A stretch of 64,000 nt of DNA from Fontibacterium subtropicum. Its GTDB lineage: Bacteria; Pseudomonadota; Alphaproteobacteria; Pelagibacterales; Pelagibacteraceae. Below are positions 27,703-35,388 of the stretch, in pieces. The notes under the pieces were generated by a model. The model saw only the letters and a program-made list of their open reading frames with translations. It had not been told where the DNA came from and did not search any database. The stretch spans positions 220,471-284,470 of the forward strand of contig CBDDXD010000002.1 of assembly GCA_965235415.1 (NCBI GenBank), read 5' to 3'. Position 1 is the stretch's first letter. Every line of letters starts with the position of its first letter. A program made the position numbers and the translations under genes.

Positions 27703-29202
27703 ATGATCAATAAAGCAAAAGCTTTTATCATCCTAGGCAATCAACTTTTTTCACCCATCCATTTAAAAAGTTTTAAAGACCATCATTTCATGATGGCGGA
27801 GGATTATCAGCTATGCACTTACGTTAAACATCATCGTCAAAAAATATTACTCTTTTTATCAGCCATGCGCTCTTATGCGGATGAATTAAAAAAAGCTAAT
27901 TTCTCACTAACCTATTTTGATTGTAAGCATGAATTATTCAAGAAAAGTTATGAGGATAAAATTTTAAATTTTTTAAATAAAATTAAGACTAAACATGTAG
28001 ATTTATTTGAAGTTGAAGATAAGTTTTTTGAAAAACAACTCATTAATTTTTTTAATAAAAATAAAATTCAATATAATTTTATTAAATCTCCAATGTTTTT
28101 ATCAAGTCGAGGAGATTTCAAAGAGTATTTGCAAACGAATAAAAAGCCATTCATGGCTAATTTTTATAAAATTCAAAGAATTAAATTTAACATTTTAATG
28201 AAGAGTAAGAATGAACCGCTTGGAGGCAAGTGGAGTTTTGATGAAGAAAATAGAAATAAATTAGATCCTAAAGTTTCAATTCCAAAACACATTACTTTTA
28301 AGCAAACAAATCATACCGAGAATATAAAAAAGTTTTTAGAGAAAAATTTTCTAGATCACCCTGGAGAAATTGAAAGTTTTAATTTCCCAACCACTCGAAA
28401 GGATACTTTAAATCTATATTTCGATTTTTTAAAAAATAAATTAAATTTATTTGGAGATTTTGAAGATGCCATCTCACACAAATCTCATATTCTATTTCAC
28501 AGTATGTTGAGTCCATTAATCAATTTAGGACTTTTAACCCCACAGGAAATTGTGAATGAAACGTTAGCTTATGCAAAAACAAATAAAGTGAAATTGAATT
28601 GTCTTGAAGGATACATCAGACAGATTATTGGTTGGCGTGAATTTATGCGTGGAATTTACCAAAATTATGAAAGCAAATTAGAAAATACTAATTTTTTCAA
28701 ACATAATAAAAAATTAACTAAAAGTTGGTATGAAGGAACCACGGGAATTGATCCCTTAGATCACACCATTAAAAACTGTATTCAATATGGCTGGACTCAT
28801 CACATCGAACGTTTGATGGTGGTTGCAAATATTATGAATCTTTCAGGCATTGATCCTAAATTGGTTTATCGTTGGTTTATGGAAATGTATGTGGACTCAT
28901 CGGATTGGGTGATGGCACCGAATGTTTATGGCATGGGATTATTTAGTGATGGTGGAATTTTTGCAACGAAACCTTACATCTGCGCTTCTAGTTATTTGCT
29001 TAAAATGAGTGATTTTAAACGAGGCGATTGGTGCGATACATTAGATGGATTGTACTGGAAGTTTATTGAAAAAAATAAAATTTTCTTTTCTAAAAATTAT
29101 AGATTGTCCATGATGGTTAAGATTTTAGAGAAAATGGATAAAGATAAAAAGAAAAGGATTTATTCTGCAGCGGATGAATTTATTAAAAGAAATACGAATT
29201 AA
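27703..29202 (+). CDS. Photolyase/cryptochrome-related protein (FeS-BCP/DPRP family), without the cluster motif
   Basis: A 499-residue member of the deoxyribodipyrimidine photolyase-related family, which includes (6-4) photolyases such as PhrB. The N-terminal alpha/beta antenna-like domain begins AFIILGNQLFS. The flavin domain has GWREFMRGIY, YGWTHHIERLMVVANIM and DWVMAPNVYGMG. In cluster-bearing relatives the following stretch has SDYC-x2-C and later ACPF ligands; here it reads KMSDFKRGDWCDTLDGLYW, so at least two of the cluster cysteines are absent. I chose the ATG at 27703. The umuDC neighbourhood supports a DNA repair role. Confidence 0.85.
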   Translation: MINKAKAFIILGNQLFSPIHLKSFKDHHFMMAEDYQLCTYVKHHRQKILLFLSAMRSYADELKKANFSLTYFDCKHELFKKSYEDKILNFLNKIKTKHVDLFEVEDKFFEKQLINFFNKNKIQYNFIKSPMFLSSRGDFKEYLQTNKKPFMANFYKIQRIKFNILMKSKNEPLGGKWSFDEENRNKLDPKVSIPKHITFKQTNHTENIKKFLEKNFLDHPGEIESFNFPTTRKDTLNLYFDFLKNKLNLFGDFEDAISHKSHILFHSMLSPLINLGLLTPQEIVNETLAYAKTNKVKLNCLEGYIRQIIGWREFMRGIYQNYESKLENTNFFKHNKKLTKSWYEGTTGIDPLDHTIKNCIQYGWTHHIERLMVVANIMNLSGIDPKLVYRWFMEMYVDSSDWVMAPNVYGMGLFSDGGIFATKPYICASSYLLKMSDFKRGDWCDTLDGLYWKFIEKNKIFFSKNYRLSMMVKILEKMDKDKKKRIYSAADEFIKRNTN

Positions 29203-29213
29203 AAAATCTTAAT

Positions 29214-29585
29214 TTATTCGTGTTCGCCGCCAGGATCATCATTTGGCAACTTTGTTTTTTTGCCATTAATCCAAAGATTTTGTCTTGAACGGGTTGGGGT
29301 GTGATAATTAGGATCTGTTCTAAATCTTCTAATGTCCTGAAATTGTTTAAAAGTGTAATAGGCAACAAAAATAATTAGTAAATGACCTAAAAATACTCCA
29401 AGCCAACCATAAACAAACATCGGCACCGTAAATACCCAAATGCTAAAAGCAGTAGACCAAAGAGCACTTAAAACAATTAATATCTGTAAGCGCACTGTTT
29501 TGGGTAAAGATCTTAGATCATTTTTTGTATCGTCAAATAAAACTGTGGCAGTGTTATGCATCCAGTTAGTAAAATCTTTAAACAT
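29214..29585 (-). CDS. Two-helix hypothetical membrane protein
   Basis: A 123-residue protein I do not recognise. The N-terminus is charged (MFKDFTNWMHNTATVLFDDT), two hydrophobic helices lie at about residues 32-56 and 59-77, and the C-terminal 45 residues are polar, with an Arg- and Asp-rich end (PNDDPGGEHE). It faces the photolyase-related gene tail to tail and diverges from the SDR gene. The sequence gives no hint of function beyond a membrane location. Confidence 0.55.
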   Translation of the reverse strand: MFKDFTNWMHNTATVLFDDTKNDLRSLPKTVRLQILIVLSALWSTAFSIWVFTVPMFVYGWLGVFLGHLLIIFVAYYTFKQFQDIRRFRTDPNYHTPTRSRQNLWINGKKTKLPNDDPGGEHE

Positions 29586-29611
29586 AATGAGTTTATCTAT
29601 ACACTGATTTT

Positions 29612-30334
29612 ATGAGTGGAAAAATAATAATTGTTGGTGCCACAGGTTATACAGGCGCAGCGTTAGCAAGATCTTTTGCAAAAGATGAAATAGACTGTCA
29701 TTTGATTTCTCGAAATGAATTAGAATTAAAAGAAATAGCCGCACAGACAGGCCAAAGTTTTTCAGTTTGTTCAGATATCAATAATCCTCAAAGGGTAGAT
29801 GAAAGTTTAAAAGAAATTGAAAATGATAAGGTTGCAGGATTTGCCTACTGTGTTGGTTCAATTGTTTTAAAAGCATTTCAAACAACTAAGCCTGAGGATT
29901 TTATCAATACTTTTAATTTAAATGTTATGGGGGCTATTCATTTTATAAAAAAATTACAAAAACAATTGTCAGAAAATAATGGATCAATCGTATTATTTTC
30001 AACTGTTGCGGTGGATCGAGGTTTTAATATGCACTCCGTTATCTCAGCGGCAAAAGGAGCCATTCAAGGCTTAACCACATCTTTAGCTGCAGAATTTGCA
30101 CCTAAGATTAGAGTCAATTGTATTGCACCAAGCATCACTCAGTCAAAAATGGCAAAACCTATTTTAGATAATCCTCGTATTGCAGAGCAAATTCCAACAA
30201 AACATGCAATGAAAAGGGTAGGTAAACCTGAGGATTTAGCTGAAATTGCAAAATTTTTACTACTTCCTAATAGCAGTTGGATCACTGGACAAGTTTTTCA
30301 TGTGGATGGTGGGAAGATTAATTTAGAAACGTAA
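29612..30334 (+). CDS. Short-chain dehydrogenase/reductase
   Basis: A 240-residue classical SDR. The cofactor motif is VGATGYTGAALA, which departs from the usual TGxxxGIG but keeps the glycines. The active-site segment places serine 130 or its neighbours (STVAVDRG) and AAKG as a variant with S-A-A-K in place of Y-x-x-x-K. The C-terminal WITGQVFHVDGG is standard. The missing catalytic tyrosine suggests altered chemistry or a non-catalytic role. It overlaps the next gene by one base (TAATG), so the two are cotranscribed. Confidence 0.8.
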   Translation: MSGKIIIVGATGYTGAALARSFAKDEIDCHLISRNELELKEIAAQTGQSFSVCSDINNPQRVDESLKEIENDKVAGFAYCVGSIVLKAFQTTKPEDFINTFNLNVMGAIHFIKKLQKQLSENNGSIVLFSTVAVDRGFNMHSVISAAKGAIQGLTTSLAAEFAPKIRVNCIAPSITQSKMAKPILDNPRIAEQIPTKHAMKRVGKPEDLAEIAKFLLLPNSSWITGQVFHVDGGKINLET

Positions 30335-31017
30335 TGAGACTAAGTATCTTATTATTTTTAATAATTCCAACTAGTTTATTAGCTTTTGAAAATCCAAAAA
30401 TTAAAATCAATAATTTTTATATTCAAAAATACGAAGTAACCATTGCTGAGTTTTCAAACTTTGCAAATAAAACAAATTTTAAAACGGAAGCTGAAAAGCA
30501 AGGCTTTGGCTATGAATATGGAATAGGTTGGGAGAAGAGAAAAAATTGGAATTATAAAACTCCTTACGGCAAAAATCCTGATAGTTTAACGGAACCTGCA
30601 GTTCATATTAATTATTTTGAAGCTGAACAATATTGTAAATTTATTAACGGAAGACTTCCAAGTTTTGAAGAGTGGTCAACGGCAGCCTATACACAAGTTT
30701 TAGATTCAAAAGTATTTGAGAAAAATAAAACGTACCCTTATCCAAGTGGAGATAAACCAGAGAAAATGAATTCAACAGATCTTCTTGCCTACAAGAAACA
30801 TTATGATGTTTTAAAATTGCCAGAAGGTATTAATGGTTTAGTTGCGATGGGTGGAAATGTTTGGGAGTGGACGAAGGATCGAAAAGATACCTCTGCCTTA
30901 ACCGCAGGTTCATCTTGGTGGTATAGCTCAAGTAACACAACTAAAAATGGTGCTCAATTTAAGCCTGCTGATTTTTACGCCATTTATGTTGGCTTTCGCT
31001 GTGCATTTGAAAAATAG
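30334..31017 (+). CDS. Secreted formylglycine-enzyme-like (SUMF1 domain) protein
   Basis: A 227-residue protein with a signal peptide (residues 1-17, ending LLA). It carries an FGE-sulfatase domain: YEVTIAEFSNF near residues 33-43, EPAVHINYFEAEQYC near 88-102, GRLPSFEEW near 107-115, GGNVWEWTKDR near 173-183 and a final GFRCAFE. True formylglycine enzymes use a Cys pair; only scattered cysteines are present here, so activity on sulfatases is unlikely. Related domains act as lectin-like or structural modules. No sulfatase gene is nearby. Confidence 0.8.
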   Translation: MRLSILLFLIIPTSLLAFENPKIKINNFYIQKYEVTIAEFSNFANKTNFKTEAEKQGFGYEYGIGWEKRKNWNYKTPYGKNPDSLTEPAVHINYFEAEQYCKFINGRLPSFEEWSTAAYTQVLDSKVFEKNKTYPYPSGDKPEKMNSTDLLAYKKHYDVLKLPEGINGLVAMGGNVWEWTKDRKDTSALTAGSSWWYSSSNTTKNGAQFKPADFYAIYVGFRCAFEK

Positions 31018-31048
31018 CCACAATTACTTTATATAAGCGCATCAATTC

Positions 31049-31648
31049 ATGGAATTTTTCTCAGAAGAAATAAGGATTACCATCCAAATTATTTTAATCG
31101 ATCTAGTGTTATCCGCAGATAATGCAGTGATCATTGGTATGGCTGCATCGCAATTTGATCCAGCAATTCGAAAAAAAGTTTTAATTATTGGAACAGGTTT
31201 TGCTGTAGTTTTTAGAATATTATTTTCAGCAATGACTGCATACTTAATGCAGTTCCAAGGCATTCGAACAATTGGGGGAATCTTATTACTTTGGGTGTCC
31301 TATAAATTATATGTCGATATTCTAAAGAAAAAAGAAGAGACAAAAGACATCAGCAAGTATCAAGTTGCTGAGTCTGAAAGAAGTAATTTTAGAAAAGCCG
31401 TAATGACGGTGATCATTGCAGATATCACCTTAAGTTTAGATAATGTGATTGCAGTTGCAGGAGCAGCAGGCACACATTACTTTTTGTTAATTTTTGGTCT
31501 AGCACTAGCTATTATTTTAATGGTTACCCTTGCTAATGCCATCTCCATTTATATAAAAAAATACAAATGGATTGGATGGCTTGGATTACTCTCAATTCTT
31601 TGGGTTGCGGGTGATTTAATTTGGGATGACGTTAAGTTGCTCCTATAA
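31049..31648 (+). CDS. TerC-family membrane protein
   Basis: A 199-residue integral membrane protein. IDLVLSADNAVIIGMA near residues 14-29 and ADITLSLDNVIAVAG near 127-141 are the paired Asp-Asn motifs of TerC/YjbE proteins, which are linked to manganese or tellurite handling and metal delivery to secreted enzymes. A charged cytoplasmic loop (KKKEETKDIS) separates two halves. A second, frameshifted TerC gene follows nine bases later, so a gene duplication preceded the break. Confidence 0.88.
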   Translation: MEFFSEEIRITIQIILIDLVLSADNAVIIGMAASQFDPAIRKKVLIIGTGFAVVFRILFSAMTAYLMQFQGIRTIGGILLLWVSYKLYVDILKKKEETKDISKYQVAESERSNFRKAVMTVIIADITLSLDNVIAVAGAAGTHYFLLIFGLALAIILMVTLANAISIYIKKYKWIGWLGLLSILWVAGDLIWDDVKLLL

Positions 31649-31657
31649 AACTATTTA

Positions 31658-32264
31658 ATGGAATTTTTCGCTGACGATTTAAGGCTGACGATAAAAATTA
31701 TATTAATTGATATGATTTTATCTGCAGATAATGCAATCGTTATTGGCCTTGTTGCCTCTCAATTTGATCCTAAAATTAGACAAAAAGTTTTAGTCATTGG
31801 CACCACGTCTTGCAGTTTTGTTTAGAATATTATTTGCAATATTTGTTGCTTATTTTCTACAATTTAAGGGAGTGAGAACCTTTGGAGGAGTTTTGTTATT
31901 CTATATTGCATACAAACTTTATGTAGATATTTTAAAAGATGATTCAGCTCAAAAAATAAAAATTAAAAAATCTCAGCTGATTAAAGAACATGATACAAAA
32001 AGCTTTCGAAAAGCAATTCTGACAATTATTGCAGCAGATTTAACAATCAGTTTTGATAATGTTATTGCAGTTGCTGGAGCCGCAAAGTCAAATTATACTC
32101 TGCTTGTTTTTGGTTTAACGCTTTCAGTGATAATGATGATAACTCTTGCTAATGCGATTACAGCCTATTTGAAAGAACATAAATGGGTAGGTTGGCTTGG
32201 AATTTTATCAATTCTTTGGGTTGCAACTGATTTGATTTTAGATGATTTTAAATTATTTTTTTAA
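31658..32264 (+). pseudogene. Second TerC-family gene, +1 frameshift
   Basis: The gene starts at ATG 31658 (MEFFADDLRLTIKIILID, close to the upstream paralogue), reads through SADNAIVIGLVASQF and breaks near 31803-31808 in ACCACGTCTTGCAG. Deleting one T restores VIGTT-LAVLFRILFA and the rest of the protein to 32264, with AADLTISFDNVIAVAG intact. Intact length would be about 201 residues. Its end overlaps the SOUL gene by 23 bases. It is about 55-60 per cent like its neighbour by eye, so the duplication is old. Confidence 0.8.
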
Positions 32265-32829
32265 AAACATTGGAAAAATATTTTTTTCTTTATTAATTTT
32301 AACTGGCTTTACTATGGCAAATGAACAACCAGATTATACGGTTATAAAAAAAGATAACGAATTTGAAATAAGACAATATTCAAATTTTTTAACCGCAACT
32401 GTTGAGGCGGAAGGTGAACGTGATGAGGCTATTGGTAAAGGTTTTAGAATTTTATTTAAATATATAAGTGGTGAAAATAAAAATAAAGAAAGTATCTCCA
32501 TGACAGTTCCTGTAATGCAAAAAAGTTCCGGGAATAATCAATGGATGATTTCTTTCGTCGTTCCTAAAAAATTTAATTTGCAAAATGTACCGCAGCCCGA
32601 CAATCAAAGTGTTAAAATTAAAAATAATCCAGATCTTAAAGTGATTGCTATTACTTTTTCAGGTTTATTCAGCGATGCTAATATTAAAGAGAATGAAGCA
32701 AAGCTTAGAAATTATATAAAAGAAAAAGGATTAAAAATTGAAGAACCTGCAATTTATGCAGGCTATAATGCCCCTTGGACTCTTTGGTTTTTAAAAAGAA
32801 ATGAAGTGTTATTTAAGCTGATAAGTTGA
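32242..32829 (+). CDS. SOUL-family heme-binding protein
   Basis: A 195-residue protein with an N-terminal signal or anchor segment (residues 5-24, ending FTMANE) and the SOUL domain: DYTVIKKDNEFEIRQYSNFL, SISMTVPVMQ near 88-97, and YNAPWTLWFLKRNEV at the end. Bacterial SOUL proteins bind heme or tetrapyrroles in the periplasm or lipids and are of uncertain role. I keep the start at 32242, although it overlaps the TerC gene, because it yields a good signal peptide. Confidence 0.87.
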   Translation: MILNYFFKNIGKIFFSLLILTGFTMANEQPDYTVIKKDNEFEIRQYSNFLTATVEAEGERDEAIGKGFRILFKYISGENKNKESISMTVPVMQKSSGNNQWMISFVVPKKFNLQNVPQPDNQSVKIKNNPDLKVIAITFSGLFSDANIKENEAKLRNYIKEKGLKIEEPAIYAGYNAPWTLWFLKRNEVLFKLIS

Positions 32830-33122
32830 GAAAAGCGCCGAAGATACATATTAATTAATTTTAGGATGCGAAGATATTAGTCCAAAAAAACAATATTGAA
32901 AGCATTCTAATGCATTGATTTTCTTTTTATATTTATTTTAAAACTACTATTTTATTTTCAGCCTTTTAAAATCAATAGTTTAGCAAATGCATTAAAAATG
33001 ACTTTGCCACAATTAACCTTAAATTTTTGATTTTAAATATTTATTTCTAATTAGTTAAAATTGTTATTCAAATTTGCTTTTTAAAATAGAAGGATCATAT
33101 TGGAACTTAAGGAGGGAAAACT

Positions 33123-33255
33123 ATGTGTTTACCACTGCCTTATACGTGAATTGGCCAAAAGGTTAATATCACATAAAAGCTTAAGAACCTTTGCTTAATC
33201 AAAAAAAGGTTCAAAAAATCATATAAATTTTCCGGTTATCTAAAACCTGGTAAAA
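33123..33255 (+). ncRNA. Candidate structured leader with an 8-codon ORF
   Basis: AAGGAGG is followed by ATG at 33123 and an 8-codon frame, MCLPLPYT, ending at 33149. Downstream, AACCTTT (33186-33192) can pair either with AAAGGTT (33158-33164) or with AAAGGTT (33205-33211), and a perfect GAACCTTT/AAAGGTTC hairpin forms at 33185-33212. A terminator follows at 33256. This alternative-pairing layout resembles an attenuator, but the gene after the terminator has its own promoter, so a small stable RNA is also possible. The region from 32850 to 33110 holds only an inverted repeat (32914-32922 with 32968-32976) and no gene I can see. Confidence 0.35.
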
Positions 33256-33277
33256 GGGACCCAAGGGTCCCTTTTTT
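33256..33277 (+). terminator. Strong rho-independent terminator
   Basis: GGGACCC (33256-33262) pairs perfectly with GGGTCCC (33265-33271) and is followed by TTTTTT. It is the clearest intrinsic terminator in the window, ending the leader transcript before the 64-residue gene. Confidence 0.85.
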
Positions 33278-33295
33278 GCTTTAAATTTAAGGCTA

Positions 33296-33342
33296 TTGAC
33301 AAATATATTAAATTATTGCATTATCTGCATATCTGATATGCA
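33296..33342 (+). promoter_or_regulatory. Promoter with operator-like palindrome
   Basis: TTGACA (33296-33301), 17 bases, then CATTAT (33319-33324) form a near-consensus sigma-70 promoter for the 64-residue gene. TGCATATC-T-GATATGCA (33326-33342) is a perfect palindrome at the expected transcription start, a good place for a repressor or for a hairpin at the 5' end of the mRNA. Confidence 0.65.
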
Positions 33343-33386
33343 AGATTCGCAAGTCAGTAAGTTAAACATAAAACAAAGGAGTAAAA

Positions 33387-33581
33387 ATGCTAGAAGGATC
33401 AAAAGGCTTGATAGCTAAAAATTTTGAAAACAAACAGAAAGAAAAGAATATCGACAATATTAATCGTAATATGAAATCTGTTGATACTTACGGTAACGGA
33501 ACAACAGGTTACAGAATTAAAAATGGCGTTAATGCCGGTAAAGTAGTAGGTCATATCACAAGACCGAAGTCCGAAATTTAA
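33387..33581 (+). CDS. 64-residue hydrophilic protein of unknown function, copy 1
   Basis: A small soluble protein: a lysine- and asparagine-rich helix-prone first half (residues 10-30), then a glycine-rich segment (YGNGTTGYRIKNGVNAGK, 36-53) and a short end. It has a strong ribosome site (AAAGGAG) and a near-consensus promoter, so it is probably abundant. I do not recognise a family. Downstream lie a GNRA-loop hairpin and a pseudoknot-like structure. An identical copy is at 37526-37720. Confidence 0.6.
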   Translation: MLEGSKGLIAKNFENKQKEKNIDNINRNMKSVDTYGNGTTGYRIKNGVNAGKVVGHITRPKSEI

Positions 33582-33590
33582 AGTTTTATT

Positions 33591-33677
33591 TACCTAGCGA
33601 AAGCTAGGTAGATGAAAATCCTATAGCACAACATCTCAAAAGATCCCTTTTTTCAGACAAGGCTATAGGTATGTCTG
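33591..33677 (+). other. GNRA hairpin followed by pseudoknot-like pairing
   Basis: TACCTAGC-GAAA-GCTAGGTA (33591-33610) is a perfect 8-bp hairpin with a GNRA loop. Further on, CCTATAGC (33620-33627) can pair with GCTATAGG (33662-33669), and CAGACA (33654-33659) with TGTCTG (33672-33677). The two pairings interleave as an H-type pseudoknot. It is the 3' end of the 64-residue gene and lies before the thioesterase gene; a regulatory RNA or mRNA end are both possible. Confidence 0.45.
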
Positions 33678-33720
33678 ATGTTTAATTATTTAAGCTGATT
33701 TGAAATAAATGCATTTGTTG

Positions 33721-33742
33721 CATACATCAAAAATGATGTATG
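33721..33742 (+). promoter_or_regulatory. Inverted repeat before the thioesterase gene
   Basis: CATACATC (33721-33728) and GATGTATG (33735-33742) form a perfect hairpin or operator 14 bases before the ATG at 33756. It could bind a dimeric regulator or occlude the ribosome site. Repeated at 37860-37881. Confidence 0.4.
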
Positions 33743-33755
33743 AAATAAATTATTT

Positions 33756-34175
33756 ATGAAAAATTCTTTAAAAGTTGGAATTAAATATGAGCATAAATTT
33801 ATAATCCCAAAATCAAAAACAGTTCCAAATCTTTATCCAGAGTCTGAAGAATTCAAAATTATGCCAGAAGTTTTTGCAACTGGATATTTGGTTGGATTTT
33901 TGGAGTGGGCCTGTATTTTAGCAATCAAACCTCATCTCGATTGGCCGGCTGAACAAAGCGTTGGCACTCATATTAATGTCAGTCATGAAGCTGCAACGCC
34001 GGTAGGACTTGAAGTGATTGCAAATGTAGAATTGACAAAGATTGAGGGAAAAAAATTAACTTTTAATGTAGAAGCGAGAGATAGTGTAGATGTTATTTCA
34101 AAAGGCGTTCATGAAAGATTTATTATTAATAAAGAAAAGTTTGATAATAAAGTGAAGGAGAAAAAATTAAATTAA
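33756..34175 (+). CDS. Hotdog-fold thioesterase (FlK-like), copy 1
   Basis: A 139-residue soluble hotdog protein resembling the fluoroacetyl-CoA thioesterase family. PEVFATGYLVGFLEWACILAI near residues 37-57 and GTHINVSHEAATPVG near 69-83 carry the expected helix and the conserved H and T/S. Such enzymes hydrolyse small acyl-CoA. The lack of a fluorinase context means the physiological substrate is unknown. It starts an apparently co-directional run with the DUF2061 and DUF3147 genes, separated by only 3-4 bases. An identical copy is at 37895-38314. Confidence 0.78.
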   Translation: MKNSLKVGIKYEHKFIIPKSKTVPNLYPESEEFKIMPEVFATGYLVGFLEWACILAIKPHLDWPAEQSVGTHINVSHEAATPVGLEVIANVELTKIEGKKLTFNVEARDSVDVISKGVHERFIINKEKFDNKVKEKKLN

Positions 34176-34179
34176 TTTT

Positions 34180-34386
34180 ATGCGTGTAACTAAAAAAAGA
34201 ACTTTTGTAAAAACAGCAATTTACAGGATTTGGATACTGATCACTTCTTATATTTTTTTAAGTATTGTTGGAAAGTCTTGGTCAGACTCAATTATTCCAA
34301 CCCTCACGCTTAATTTTCTCTACTCCTTAGGGTATTACACCTATGATAGAATTTGGCAAAATATTAAGTGGGGAATTGAAAAATAA
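34180..34386 (+). CDS. DUF2061 membrane protein, copy 1
   Basis: A 68-residue protein with two membrane helices in the DUF2061 pattern: KKRTFVKTAIYRIWILITSY at residues 4-23 and TLNFLYSLGYYTYDRIW near 43-59. DUF2061 proteins are small inner-membrane proteins of unknown function, sometimes fused to sulfate-assimilation genes. It starts four bases after the thioesterase stop. Identical to the protein at 38319-38525. Confidence 0.78.
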   Translation: MRVTKKRTFVKTAIYRIWILITSYIFLSIVGKSWSDSIIPTLTLNFLYSLGYYTYDRIWQNIKWGIEK

Positions 34387-34389
34387 TAA

Positions 34390-34740
34390 ATGAATTGGAT
34401 TATATTTAAATACCTGCTGACTGCAGGAATGGTTGTATTAATTTCTGAGATTGCAAAACGTAGTGATCGATTAGGGGGATTAATTGCAGCTCTTCCTTTA
34501 GTTACCGTTTTAACTTTGAGTTGGTTGTATATTGAAAACCAATCAAGTGATAAAATTGCAAATCATGCCTACTATACTTTTTGGTATGTGTTGCCAACGT
34601 TGCCGATGTTTTTAATATTTCCTTATCTATTAAAAAAATTTGGATTTTGGACTACTTTATCTTTGAGTATGGTTCTCACCTTAGTTATTTTTTACTTTTT
34701 TGCAAAAATAATGAAATTTTTTGGAGTAGAACTTTTATAA
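34390..34740 (+). CDS. DUF3147 membrane protein, copy 1
   Basis: A 116-residue protein with four hydrophobic helices. The N-terminal KYLLTAGMVVLISEIAKRSD and GGLIAALPLVTVLTLSW near 31-47 match DUF3147 proteins, which have no known role. It follows the DUF2061 gene by three bases and meets the convergent aquaporin gene end to end with no gap, at 34740/34741. Identical to the copy at 38529-38879. Confidence 0.78.
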   Translation: MNWIIFKYLLTAGMVVLISEIAKRSDRLGGLIAALPLVTVLTLSWLYIENQSSDKIANHAYYTFWYVLPTLPMFLIFPYLLKKFGFWTTLSLSMVLTLVIFYFFAKIMKFFGVELL

Positions 34741-35388
34741 CTAATTATTTTTTTTCCTAAAAAAATAAATAAAAATTAAAGCTGCTAATACCTGCGATAT
34801 AACAAAGCCAATCACATCACCTGAATAAATTCCAACAAAAGTATCCGTAAAACTTCTCGCCACCGTTAAAATTGGATTTACAAAGAATGTAGATGAGGTG
34901 AATAGATAACCTGCTGTAACTAATAATGAAACCATTAATGGGATTTGATTTTTATTTGTACTTGCAAAATATTTAATTACAAAAAGTAATAAAAAAGTAG
35001 AGATAAATTCACTAATCCAAAAGGGGTATCCAGATCTAATCTTTGTTGAAAATTGGATAATAGGTAAATAAAAAATAATATGAGTGACAACTATACCAAG
35101 TAAAGCTCCCATAAATTGACTTAAGAAATATTTTATAAACGTTTCATTATTAATTTCTCCCTCAGACCAAGAAACCAGTGTGACTAATGGATTAAAATGT
35201 GCGCCTGAAACATTAATAAAAATTGTAATTAAAATAAAAAGTGCAATTCCTGTTGCAAGGGAATTGATTAACAAAGCAATTGCTGAATTTCCCCTTGATA
35301 AATCATAGCCCATGATACCAGAGCCGGTGACTACAAAAATTAATAAACCAGTGCCAATAAACTCAGCTAAATATTTATTGTTAATCAT
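34741..35388 (-). CDS. Aquaporin-like arsenite/metalloid channel, copy 1
   Basis: A 215-residue MIP-family channel. Two half-helix boxes are visible but altered: HFNPLVT (near residue 67) and FFVNPILTVARSF (near 175) in place of NPA. It overlaps arsC by eight bases on the minus strand, an arrangement like the aqpS-arsC ars operon of rhizobia, in which AqpS lets arsenite leave down its gradient. The NPL/NPI changes fit that subgroup in general. Copy 2 protein is identical; the one substitution is silent. Confidence 0.83.
   Translation of the reverse strand: MINNKYLAEFIGTGLLIFVVTGSGIMGYDLSRGNSAIALLINSLATGIALFILITIFINVSGAHFNPLVTLVSWSEGEINNETFIKYFLSQFMGALLGIVVTHIIFYLPIIQFSTKIRSGYPFWISEFISTFLLLFVIKYFASTNKNQIPLMVSLLVTAGYLFTSSTFFVNPILTVARSFTDTFVGIYSGDVIGFVISQVLAALIFIYFFRKKNN

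Noticed and set aside
33110..33277. tmRNA, 6S RNA or SRP RNA
   Set aside because: I see no tag-peptide codons, no CCA end and no conserved SRP or 6S bubble motif in the leader.
33591..33742. SAM-II, SAM-V or preQ1 riboswitch
   Set aside because: The pairings form a pseudoknot, but I could not match the consensus loops of these riboswitches, and the downstream thioesterase is not a usual target.
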